Positions 1-10,306 of a DNA stretch of 25,618 nt are shown piece by piece (position 1 is the first letter of the stretch; every line of letters begins with the position of its first letter). The stretch spans positions 1 through 25,618 of the forward strand of contig JABUQX010032467.1 in NCBI GenBank assembly GCA_015478945.1, in the 5' to 3' direction. The notes under the pieces are model-generated. The model was given only the letters and a program-made list of their open reading frames with translations, had not been told where the DNA came from and made no database searches. The position numbers and the translations under genes were made by a program. The stretch comes from Trachelipus rathkii (lineage: Eukaryota > Arthropoda > Malacostraca > Isopoda > Trachelipodidae).

Positions 1-1077
1 TTAAATTGAAAGTTAATGTTTTTCTGACAGGGTTAATTATGTTGGGTTCTGTTTTGTTTTTGGAGTTTTTGTTTTTGTTGTTCTTTTTGGTTTATCTAGA
101 ATTCCAATTTTCCTTGTTGGATCTTCAACTATATCACCTAAATATAATATTAAAAATCCCAAAATTTCCTCAATCAATTTCTCATAAGTATAGTATTTTG
201 TCGTGATTGGGTCACTGATATTTCTAACTCCCCATAACTTCATTGGCACGAATGAATATTTGGAATCGTTGTGATTTCACTTCTTAGAATCTGATACCGG
301 AGTTGTTAAACTCATTTGTACATAGTCATAATACATTGGATTCTAAGTATAATTCCAATGTATATATCTCATTATAATAATATCATATCGTTAAATGACT
401 TATATCTTTTATTATAGTAAATATTGGGAGAATGGATTGTGTTTTATCTTGTAAGCATTTCACTAACCGTTCCCACATATATTATATTTTATTGAGACTT
501 AATTAAGTAAACAATAAACTTTTTCTAGTGTTGTCAATAATCCTTAATATTTTGATTCTCTATTGACCTATGATTCATTATATTATTATTCTTCACTACG
601 AAAAAAAATATCTCTGCTTAGACACCATTGATAGATAGATCCGGAAACTAATACTAGTTAAGTAAACCCTTCCCTTTGGGTAAGAACCTGTAAATTATAT
701 CACGATTGGCGTATTTAAAATTAAAGAAACTACACCATTCCTCTTGAATAGGTCCAGCACAAGTAAGTGACAAGGTCCAAACTGGAGTCCCGAGACTAAT
801 CTCCCACTCCGTTAATCGGGAAAACTTATCCTGCTCTGTAATACCATCTGATGTGATGTCAGTTGGTTGCCTGTGCTTATCATAGAACATTTTCAATACC
901 ACATCTATCGAACAATCACCTTAATACTAATCTACTTATTATTAATCTTTTATGACCTCCGATATTAATTCAAATCTTTCTTTCGACCTTCAGACTCTAT
1001 CGAGAAAATAATAGTGGAGGAGGCACTTCTCAGTCCGGGTATACGAGATGTTCGTTCCCAGCGTGCTTCTCTACGCA
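1..1077. other. Unassigned AT-rich DNA
   Basis: No gene recognised. The only open stretch worth noting is on the minus strand at 654-902 (82 codons, ATG start). It has a normal amino-acid composition, including a TEWEISLGTPVWTLSL segment, but I cannot place it in a family and see no good splice sites around it. It could be a chance ORF or a fragment of an old element. The stretch ends where the (TA)n tract begins. Confidence 0.4.
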
Positions 1078-1528
1078 ACATATATATATATATAATATAT
1101 ATATTATATATTATAATATATATTATATAATATAATATATATTAAATTATATATATATATATATCGCCATATATATTGGCTATTATTAATATTATTATGT
1201 ATTTATTAGATTTTTAGTAATACAGTCACATGTATTAGGTAGATAATATATAAATATTAGTATTATATTAACTATATATATATATTTTAATAAATACATA
1301 TATCTATATTATATTTAAATATATTAAACTTATATATATATATATAATGATATACATATAAGTTAATTATAAAAGGATAATACATTTTTTACGTGAAATA
1401 TATACATCGATTATATATATATATATAAAACTCGTATATATGAGCTTATATACCTTATATACGGTATATATATGGATATTTGACGTAATATAATATATAT
1501 ATATATAATTATATAAATCTGTAGTATA

Positions 1529-1566
<38 letters not shown>

Positions 1567-2030
1567 TATTAAAATATATATATATATTAGAAGGTATATA
1601 TATATTAATATTAAAATTAACTAAATTAAAATGTTTACGTATTATCCGATATATATATATATATATATATTAGTATAATAATAATATAGATAATTAAATA
1701 TTTATCTATTATCTATTAAAAAACTGTATCATATATATTGCATTACTATATAATAAACAGTCTTATTATATCATTATAGTATATATATTATATACTAATA
1801 TACTTGTAGTGATGGTATTAATATAATTTTGTAATAACGGGTCTGTATTAACGGGTATTTTTAGAATATATAGTAATAAATAAAATCTCTTTCTCTATTA
1901 TAATCTCAACTAATATGATATATAAATAATTAAAATTAATTTAATTTATTATTATTAATTTATTATATTATATATTATATATATAATATATATTATATAT
2001 AGTTATATTATATACTATTAAATTTTTTTT
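1078..2030. repeat. (TA)n-rich microsatellite tract
   Basis: Almost continuous TA/TATA runs mixed with imperfect AT-only sequence for about 950 bp. Pure (TA)n runs are short and broken by ATTA-type interruptions, so this looks like an old, degenerate microsatellite. No ORF or other signal is seen in it. Confidence 0.85.
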
Positions 2031-3354
2031 TGGTACGTCCTACCGCCCAAACGTATGAAATAAAAATAAAGTTAATAATGATTTTTCACCCAGTAATGGA
2101 GGGCCGTGTACCTTCGAATTAATTACAAGAAAATGGAGAAAGAAAATGGAATATTAGTTGTTCTAACAACTTCTAACTTCCCAGCAGTAGACAATGCATA
2201 AACAACTTGATGATAACTGTTAAGCTTTTGATAATTGAGTTATATACAGAGAAAGCGGAGGCTATGTAAACAAAGCAGAAGCTCCCTTCAGAGAAAGTAT
2301 GTGAGCTAAAAGATTTATCGGATGATATATATAATCATTGTAAAGAGTTAGATTAGAGATGTACCGTAGCTGATAGTATCAGTATCAGATACGACTTTAA
2401 TCAGCCATTATATTATATTGGTGAGTATACAGTAATTGTGGTATTAATATGTTCACGATACTTCTTACTTTTTGGATGAAAGAATTATGAGAAACTTTAG
2501 ATTCTGTAATAAACTTAATTTCGATATATAAAAAGGTTCTAGTAAGGAATTCCTTAAGCTAGCTGAACCCCCACAAGAAATGGCATCTCTGATTGGTGAA
2601 TCCATCTTACTAGAAGCATTTTAAATAGACATTATAACCGAGCGAGCTTATGCTCGCGTGACAAAAAAAAAAGATTCACAGAAAGTGAAGTTGACTTATC
2701 AGCAACCCTTGGCAACAGCACTGATAGTGACGTTGGTGGCTTTTCAGCAAAAATAAAATAAAACCCTATATGAGATGAGTAGGATTTGGAGATATGATTA
2801 GAATTACTTTGATAAGTATCATTAAGGTCAAAATTGTTATTGAACATTCATATTCGGCTTACAAAGGTTAATCACATACCTAAGGAACCTCTTAATCTCA
2901 TAAAAACACTGAAGAGACTAAGTCATCAAGGAGCAAAGATACAATTTCAAATTTTTAACAAGATTCACTATTTCAAATATTGGGGGCTTCTTTCGAAAAC
3001 CAATGGAGATGATGCCTACAGAAGAGAATCCTTTCATAGTGATAGGCATGAAAATGGGTCCAAGCGTTTTCCAATTATTATCAGTCAGTAGGTATTGAAA
3101 TAAAATTCAGCATGTTTAAAAAAAAAAAAATCAGTTTAAAAAAAATAAAAAAAAACATAAAAACCAGATTTTTTTTTTGTTTTTTAGTTTTTATTAAATA
3201 ATTGAATCAATAGGTTGAAGTAAGGTAAATGGGCGTCGTGCAATATTTATTTTTTTTTATATTAAGTAAATTTAACGTAACACAAATTGAAATGAGAAAA
3301 AAATTGAGTTTTAAAAAATATAATTTAATTATTAGTAGGCTAATAAAATATAGC
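2031..3354. other. Unassigned intergenic DNA
   Basis: No recognisable protein or RNA gene. Short open frames at 2632-2847 (minus) and 2834-3091 (plus) have no family features I can identify. The distal part (about 3115-3260) has several A and T homopolymer runs. Confidence 0.4.
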
Positions 3355-3488
3355 TGTATATAATATATATATATTAAATATTAAATAATATTAATTATTA
3401 ATAATTATATATATTATATAATATTATATATATATATATATATATATAATATATTAATTATTAATATTATATTAAAAAAATTTTTAAA

Positions 3489-3522
<34 letters not shown>

Positions 3523-3616
3523 TTATATAATATATATATTATAAATAATATATTATATAATATATATATATTATATATTATTAAATATATATTATATATA
3601 TATATTATATATATTA

Positions 3617-3651
<35 letters not shown>

Positions 3652-3658
3652 ATATATT
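3355..3658. repeat. (TA)n microsatellite abutting a LINE 3' end
   Basis: Dense (TA)n and ATTA-type runs. The tract ends at about 3658, where the 3' end of the minus-strand LINE fragment begins (GAAAG-type tail read on the minus strand). A long Ile/Tyr-only reading frame on the minus strand here is an artefact of the repeat. Confidence 0.85.
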
Positions 3659-4745
3659 CGCTTTCTTTCCTATCTTTCTTCAATCCTTTACTTTGTGTGG
3701 GTTCTCCAAAGACTCGAAGTAAGCTGCGCGGTGACAGAGCAGTGCAGAGGAAAAAGAAAAAGCAGTAAGAAGAGAGAGTATACAAAATCGAAAAGAAACC
3801 CAGCCTTACCAGCATTTCCGACCCCTCTGTACCATTAAATTAGTAAAATCGCAGTCAGTCAGAAAATCCACCCTAGTAGCTTCCACGGACCCGTAGGGGA
3901 GAGGCGGAGGAACCCCGCGACGAATCCTCACTATGGTAAATCGTCGAGCAGTGGTAGCGACTTCACTAACCCTGGCCCCAGGAGGGGCTCAACAACCCAT
4001 AAAACCCTCACAAAAACCGCCGTCGTTTCTGCTCTCCTATCGATGGCAAGACCCTTTCTATTACTCCCCGAGGGGGGAAATAACCACTCCCGTAGTCCCG
4101 GAAGGTCCGAGAGACCCCGACTCTCGCCTCTGCCAAACCTCTAACATTTCTCTCACTGCCACGACATCATTCCTTTACTGAGCAATCCATTTGTTCTTTC
4201 GGTCTCGGCCAGTAAACGTTGGTTTCCCAACACACTCACTACTTGTACATCCGCTTAACCAACCGACTATCATCATTCCTTTCCACATGACCAATCCATT
4301 TCAACATACTTTATTTATTCTCTCATTTAACCCCTTCTTCACACCACACAACTGAACTTTTAATATCCTCATTTTATCAATTCTTCTCACACCTAGGCAA
4401 CGCCCCTAAAGATTGTCCATCTGAACACCACATTGTTAGATTAATACTTCTTATTCCAGACCATAGTCTCACTACTATACTCTAACAACACATTTAACAA
4501 CATACCTTCATGCAAGACCTAGGGCACCTCAAGACTTAGTCCCTTTTTACATCCACCAATGATTTAATTGCAACAGCCACCTTCCTCCCATTTCACAACT
4601 TTCCTAACTACACTCTGCATCATCCATTCCCCTTTTCATCCACATATACCCTAAATGATTTAAACTCACACTATGTTCCATCAGCTCACCATCAGCATAA
4701 TTCACCTGTGAAGGACTGTCCTCCTACAACCACTACTACCTATTC
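3659..4745 (-). mobile_element. LINE 3' fragment (minus strand)
   Basis: Read on the minus strand, this matches the 3' part of the plus-strand LINE at 21.87-24.33 kb. Shared blocks include a 20-nt exact match (3926-3945 here, 24104-24123 there), a 17-nt exact match (3860-3876 here, 24147-24163 there), and long imperfect similarity through the ORF2 C-terminus (about 4190-4740 here, 23590-23930 there). The recognisable coding part, of the type usually reading LRWxGHVERM and RLVKR, is broken by frameshifts and stops, so it is a dead copy. It is truncated at its 5' end by (TA)n at 4746 and its 3' end abuts (TA)n at 3658. The plus-strand open frame at 3933-4181 is a shadow of the LINE 3' UTR. I do not assign a clade. 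Confidence 0.8.
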
Positions 4746-4831
4746 TTATAATGGGTATATAGTATATAATATTATACATTATATTCTTTTATATATATTT
4801 ATATAATACATATATATATAAACTATATATA

Positions 4832-4862
<31 letters not shown>

Positions 4863-4947
4863 ATATATAATAACCTATATATAATATATATTATATATAT
4901 AATATATATATAATATATTATATATATATATATAATATATATATATA
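4746..4947. repeat. (TA)n microsatellite
   Basis: Short-period TA and ATTA repeats directly adjacent to the truncated 5' side of the minus-strand LINE fragment. Confidence 0.85.
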
Positions 4948-5646
4948 CGCATATTATCTAGAGGTGCTCATCATACGTACAAATTGAGTGAGAGTGGTTC
5001 GTATCTGACATTTTCACCCCACACAATATGTACAGATTTAATAGTATATAAAGTGTTAACGCCGTTCAACCGTAGGCAATTATCAGAAAAAATATGAGTC
5101 ACACATTTTTTTATTTATTAATAGTATACTGTATAAACTTAAAACTGATAGAGCCACTTACAAGGAAATTAAGTTCTAGATATGATAACTTAACATAATA
5201 ATTGGCATTTGACACATTCATTATTATATTGACTAAACATTAATTAATAAATATATAATAAACTATTTTATTTGGAAAAAATAAATTTCTAAAAAAAAAT
5301 ATGGTTTCATAAAATTTTTTTTGTGGTGGCAATAAAGTTTTCTCTCTCCAAAACCTAGAAAAAAAATTAATAATTTTAACTCCTCTTCCATTTTATGGGT
5401 TGACAACACTAGCTGAAATGAGCTTCCCTAACGTTTTAGTAGTAAGTAAGAATGATAAATTAGGCTGATCCAGCATATAGACAGTATGCCCCAGAATTTT
5501 TTAAACCTTTGTAATTTTTGGCTTATAAATGCATGTGGCAAACCTTATGTCTAATATTTTAGTAATGAGATTTGATTGTGTTACGCGGTATGTTTAATAT
5601 GAGAGGTTTTTCCGCGATGACAACGCTTGACAGAGATCAATCCCGT
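4948..5646. other. Unassigned AT-rich DNA upstream of the LTR element
   Basis: No gene or repeat family recognised. This is the 5' flank of LTR copy 1. The last bases before the LTR are GATCAATCCCGT. I could not find a matching target-site duplication, because the other LTR is followed by element sequence rather than by host flank. Confidence 0.4.
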
Positions 5647-7434
5647 TGTATATGAGGGTTGCTGCAGTTAGCTCCTTACTTTACTACCTATTACCGTTAT
5701 GCCTGAAAATGTCCATCACTAATTAATTTATAAATATGTGAGTTTACCATTTATATGTCTTTATTATTATTTATAATCATAACTTCTTTCCAATTCTGCT
5801 AACTATGTCTTTTTTTATGTATTTATTTAGGAGATATTAATGTAAAGTAGGCACTTTCCAGAATTTATATTATTTTGTGAAGTGGACCACATTTATTTAT
5901 TTTGTCCCTTCACCACATCTCCGTCAATCTCTCTGGATTCCTTGTGGACAAGGAATTAACACCTCTGTAAAAGTAAGATATTACTTTCACTATGTTCATA
6001 CACTTAATGTCATTTAAATTTTAGAGGTGTGTGATGCTTATTTGAGATTTCTGTATAGGCTTGGCTATGTCTTCTTCATATTTTATCCACAGTCATCAGC
6101 AGTTATCTCCAGTTCTTCCTCATTTTATTTTACTCTTCAAACAACCCTTATCGTGGAATAGTTTTACAATCCAAGGGTGATTTGAAAGCCATGCTTGTAT
6201 ATTACTTTTTTAATGTTTATCTCTGTCATGGAGCACAATTTTTTACATTATGCCTATTTTATTTTACCAGGTTCTGTTAACTTATTAGGGCTTATCGTCT
6301 CATTCTATAAGTATAATATATAGGGGCTATATCGTCTCCAATTCTTTAGAGTGCAGGGGCACATTGTTCCGTTTTAGATGCAAGGGCAGTATCGCCTCAT
6401 TCTAGTGCAGGATCTTATACAACCTCCAGCAGACTATTTAATTCAGCACTGGAGTGCTGTTTCATCAGACCACAAAAGTACGTTAAGTGTTTGTTCTAAT
6501 TTATTTTGCATCCTTTACTACACACACACATATCAGTTCTTGTATCCTTTTTTGTATAAATATATCTTGTTCTATGAAATCTTGAATTGAATGGAAATTT
6601 TAACTGAACTGACCTTAACGACTTCAACTTACGGATCTTAGGTTTGGGTCTATGACCAAAACCGATGGATATACAGATACTCAGAATAGGAATCAACATT
6701 TAGATTATCCTCCCCTTAATTCAATTATAATAAAAGTTGTTTTAAACGTTATTTTGTTTTAATTTTTCCACCCTGATTTTTCGATGCAAATCCATGACCT
6801 TGTTCATTCAACGGAGGCAATCTTCACATCACATACTTTAAATCTTTATTGTGAGGGTTCATATATATTTAGTCGGAAGGCTACTCAGAATTGAGAGTGT
6901 TAACCATGCATACAATAAACAAGTATGTTTAGTTAGGAGATACACTAATTTCTACCATTAAAACACACGGGAACGGAGCTAGCGGCTGAGTATACAAAAA
7001 AGTAAAAAATAATATTATTTTTCTACAGGTTTATGATGCTACTATACTATTGATATCGAGAGCCGTATACCTATGGATGAGTCGAAATACCGAAAAAATA
7101 ATAGCCAACATTACACATACGTAGTACTTCAAAGCGTAACATAATTTTATTCTCCTATCTTTGTGCTCTAGATAAGAAGTAATTAATCACCACTATTATA
7201 TTGGCTAATTAACCCAGACCAGTCGTCCGTTTCAGTACATCTTTATTATTCTGAAACGAAAATGCTTAATTAAGTAGAATACCTTCACGATTTCTAGGTG
7301 AGTGATCTCACTTTCCTAAATTTAATTGGGTGGGTCTCGCGGGACCTCTGTATAAAGTCAGGAGAGTGCGGTCTTCATTTCTCATTAGAGCCATCAGGTG
7401 CCCTTAGAGCGTTCATACTCTTTAAATATGCGGT
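5647..7434 (+). repeat. LTR copy 1 (5' LTR), diverged
   Basis: Starts TGTATATGAGGGTTGCTGCAG, matching the start of LTR copy 2 at 16019. Similarity runs through most of the length, including an almost identical stretch of about 110 bp from about 5878, the five-unit repeat region (about 6285-6430) and the end next to the primer-binding site. It is about 320 bp longer than copy 2, with many 1-4 base insertions and a poorly alignable interval (about 6750-7150). Insertions cluster, which could reflect sequence error as well as age. Short ORFs inside it are not genes. Confidence 0.8.
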
Positions 7435-7462
7435 TGGCGCCCCGCGCACACAGAGCAGGAGA
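7435..7462 (+). other. Decayed primer-binding site (tRNA-Lys type)
   Basis: Begins TGGCGCCC directly after LTR copy 1, as the intact site does after LTR copy 2 (17487-17504). After those 8 bases it is disrupted by inserted bases. Position and partial identity support a former or misread tRNA-Lys site. Confidence 0.6.
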
Positions 7463-9016
7463 GACTCTGAGCAATTTGTTATTTAGCACTGTTGAGTGAG
7501 AGTTTAACAAGATTGAGATCACTCTATGGGTGTTAGTCATACCCTCCCACTCTGAACAATTCCACCAGGTATGCGATCTCCGAGGAAAATTCCCCCGCAA
7601 AAACCAGTTCTACCCGCCATCAATGCTTCCAATGTTCATATGAGACTTAGATTATGGCAGGTTTGTTAGTTCTGGGCGAGTATTCCATCACAACGCCTTA
7701 ACACCTCTATATCTTTCTCGCTAAACGCTCTTCCTATTCTCATCCCTCATGGGTTATTATATTTGTTTTTGTATAACGTTTGCAATTTCATACACTCACT
7801 TGTTTGACTATCATATTCGTTTCGTTCGAACAGTAGCGCACAATTCCAAACTGTACTAACCCTAAGCGTCCTTAAAACAGATTTTAGAGCTTCGGTGAGG
7901 TGCGGAGTGAATGTGGAATGGATGAGGTTGACGAGAGTCGATTCGTGACACCTGGGAGGCATGATGATGAGGTCGTGGATCCCTTTATGCGAGCAGATCA
8001 ATATGGGTGGTGAAATTAATTGGATAGATTTCGGCACGATCCTCCAAGCGCTACGTCAACAGGAACGAGAGTGTAATTCGAGTTAAATATACATAAAGAG
8101 AAAGAGAAAGGAAACAAATATAAGGACTATCATTTCGTATCTCTCATAGACACAGTTCTTATCATTAGCTATCAATGACAAGTAGACTCAACATAAATTG
8201 TCACACACACACAAAACTTATTGTACTAGTTTCCACTTGAACAACGTCGCAGCGCTAGTCACAATCCGAGTGGGCCGTTTATGAAGTAACTGGAATTTTA
8301 TTGAGTCTATCCATCTCACTCACAGATAGAATTTAATGTATCCTATATAAAAGAGGAACGGCCACTTATTAGAGGCACTACAAGGCCTATACCAATAACT
8401 AAACAACTCGATTGTTTGCTAACAGCTACTACCAGTAATTGACCAACAGATGTGTTGTCATTACGAGATGGCTCTAAATAAACTTTGGGTCACTGTTTTT
8501 CAACCTAAATTTAATAAAACAGCACCAATAGCAGACAACAACAACCATCCAAAGGAACTATGGCTCAACTATTGTAAAGTTCCCCTCCTTCTTCTAAGTA
8601 TATCGTTTACACGACGCACACAACGACTCCCATAACACAACAACTGACGTACTAAAAGACAGCAATATTCTATTAACACTCCTTAATTTCAGTCAGCAGA
8701 GGAATGAATGGATTCCATTGACTTCAAGTCTTCCAGAGTTTAACCGTAAACAGTTCAATCAGCCTGGATATCGTAACCGCTATCGATACCCGTCATATGT
8801 TTGTTCACCGCCTCTAACCACACAACCAATTTACTCTCTTGCAATCACAAGAGACCAGACTTCATACTCGCACCTAGTAGTAGACATTTTGGAGCGGTCA
8901 TCATCTTTCTAATGTCTCAATTCTATCTACTAGTCTGCTTGAAATATACGCAAGAATCTTCCAGAAATAAGTGACAAGTGGTTGACGCCAGGAAGTACAA
9001 ATATGTAGGCTGATGA
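7463..9016 (+). other. 5' leader and possible broken gag N-terminus
   Basis: About 1.55 kb between the primer-binding site and the open gag frame. The first 60-70 bases align, with small indels, to the leader after LTR copy 2 (17505-17545). The rest has only short open frames, such as 8450-8635 and 8718-8912 on the plus strand. The second is Pro/Arg/Tyr-rich and could be gag N-terminal coding sequence broken by indels, but I cannot show that. The minus-strand frame at 7747-8037 has no recognised family. Confidence 0.45.
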
Positions 9017-10291
9017 TTGGTTAGTTATTTTGCTGACTTTGAGCAGTATTGCTCATTTAACTATCCAAATGCACCTCATCAATGGTTAAGGCTACTAGGC
9101 AGGCAACTTGAAGGTTCGTTCCTGCAGCTGTACAACTTACTTATTAAAGATGACAGGAACTACAGTTCAATTAAAGAAACACTTTTAACATGGTACCAGC
9201 AAGAGGAGAAAAGGAAAGACGCACATAAGCTCAACGCTTATCATTCAGCTTACAGGACTCCCGGTGAAAGCGTCCGAATGTACGCTCTTCGCCTGGAACA
9301 TCTCGCAAAGAAAGCCTATCGTGGGCTAGACATGAGAGAACATGATTCTCTACGTACAGCTTTCCTTCTGAGTCGTACAGCTTTCCTTCTAAGTCTTCCT
9401 CCTTACGTCGAGAAACGGATAACAGAATATATCACACAGCAAGAAGAAGATAGTAATATTCGTGTGCCATGGCGGAAAATAGTAAGCCTTGCTGACACCT
9501 ACATTAGAGACTACGAAAAAGGGAAGAATGTAGCCGCTTCTTCTAACAGCCGGTTTACTGTGTCTTCGGATCAACCTAAACAAGACTTAGACGAGACAAT
9601 CAGAATAGATGTCATTAATCCAGGTTGGTCGGAGGTTTTACAATCCCAACATGCACAGCCACAACCACCTAAAACAAACAATACCCGCCAACATAATACA
9701 CGTAACAATAACAATACACGTACTTATCCCTCATCCACTAACAGACGCAATCAGACCCAAAACACTTACACTCCGACACGTCACAACGAGAACACTAACA
9801 GAAAACACCTCGTTTGTGATTACTGTGAGAATGTTGGGCACGTGATGGATGAATGTTACAAGTATTTAGGAGTATGCTCGTATTGTCGAAAGAGGGGGCA
9901 TGTAAGGAATGAATGCAGGTCTATCAGATCCCCTCCACGTTCAAAACCCTTAAATTCTGGTAGAGTGTGTCCGTTTTGTAAGGGGCCACATGCGGGAATA
10001 AACTGTTCACAAAGGACACCACCGCGCAATGCACAAAGGACTCAGAGGTCGCCGACAAATAACAGGCAACACAGATCACCACAGGCCTCTGGTTCAAACA
10101 GAAAACATAATTCCCCCAGCGCGGACAAAACACACAAAGCACCGACTAACATGCGTGACTCACCAAGGCCGCAACGGAAGTTTTTAGACCCGTGCGACTG
10201 GTGCCATAAGTCACATATGGAAGGCCGATGCATGGGTCCTTCAGAAGCAGTACAAGCTGGAGCTTTAAACTGCAAGTCTCCACGGAAATGA
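9017..10291 (+). CDS. gag: Gag polyprotein (capsid-like region plus four zinc knuckles)
   Basis: Structural protein expected to assemble the particle and bind RNA. The N-terminal third (SYFADFEQYC, QWLRLLGRQLEG, LLTWYQQEE) resembles the Ty3-type Gag region. Residues about 200-265 are Asn/Thr/Arg-rich. Four CCHC zinc knuckles follow. Two are CX2CX4HX4C (first Cys at residues 267 and 287) and two are CX2CX3HX4C (first Cys at residues 318 and 393), in an Arg/Ser/Pro-rich basic tail. The frame has no ATG at its start: the first open codon is TTG, just after an in-frame TGA at 9014-9016. The true N-terminus therefore probably lies upstream and is broken or misread, or is joined by splicing. A 21-bp in-frame duplication gives RTAFLLS twice at residues 113-126. 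The 3' end overlaps the protease frame by -1 and carries a frameshift signal. Confidence 0.88.
   Translation: MVSYFADFEQYCSFNYPNAPHQWLRLLGRQLEGSFLQLYNLLIKDDRNYSSIKETLLTWYQQEEKRKDAHKLNAYHSAYRTPGESVRMYALRLEHLAKKAYRGLDMREHDSLRTAFLLSRTAFLLSLPPYVEKRITEYITQQEEDSNIRVPWRKIVSLADTYIRDYEKGKNVAASSNSRFTVSSDQPKQDLDETIRIDVINPGWSEVLQSQHAQPQPPKTNNTRQHNTRNNNNTRTYPSSTNRRNQTQNTYTPTRHNENTNRKHLVCDYCENVGHVMDECYKYLGVCSYCRKRGHVRNECRSIRSPPRSKPLNSGRVCPFCKGPHAGINCSQRTPPRNAQRTQRSPTNNRQHRSPQASGSNRKHNSPSADKTHKAPTNMRDSPRPQRKFLDPCDWCHKSHMEGRCMGPSEAVQAGALNCKSPRK
9353..9394 (+). repeat. 21-bp in-frame tandem duplication inside gag
   Basis: Two adjacent 21-bp copies, 9353-9373 and 9374-9394, differ by one base (G/A) and encode RTAFLLS twice. 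The frame is kept, so the duplication adds seven residues to the capsid region. It looks recent. A repeat-related assembly error is possible. Confidence 0.9.
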
Positions 10292-10306
10292 GCCCTCCAG
10301 TGGAGA
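10264..10306 (+). promoter_or_regulatory. Gag-Pol -1 ribosomal frameshift signal
   Basis: The canonical slippery heptamer TTTAAAC lies at 10264-10270, in the required phase of the gag frame (T TTA AAC). A 6-nt spacer follows (10271-10276). Then comes a perfect 7-bp stem, TCTCCAC (10277-10283) with GTGGAGA (10300-10306), whose 16-nt loop contains the gag stop TGA (10289-10291). A 5-bp pairing of loop TGAGC (10289-10293) with downstream GCTCA (10323-10327) could make it a pseudoknot, less certainly. The protease frame is in the -1 phase and open from 10210, so a slip here yields Gag-Pol. Heptamer, phase, spacer and stem are seen directly; function is inferred. Confidence 0.85.

Noticed and set aside
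3933..4181. Plus-strand 82-codon ORF
   Set aside because: It lies antisense within the LINE 3' UTR and C-terminal region, which matches the other copy on the opposite strand.
6378..7600. Short ORFs in LTR copy 1
   Set aside because: They lie inside LTR sequence and are not kept in the same form in copy 2.
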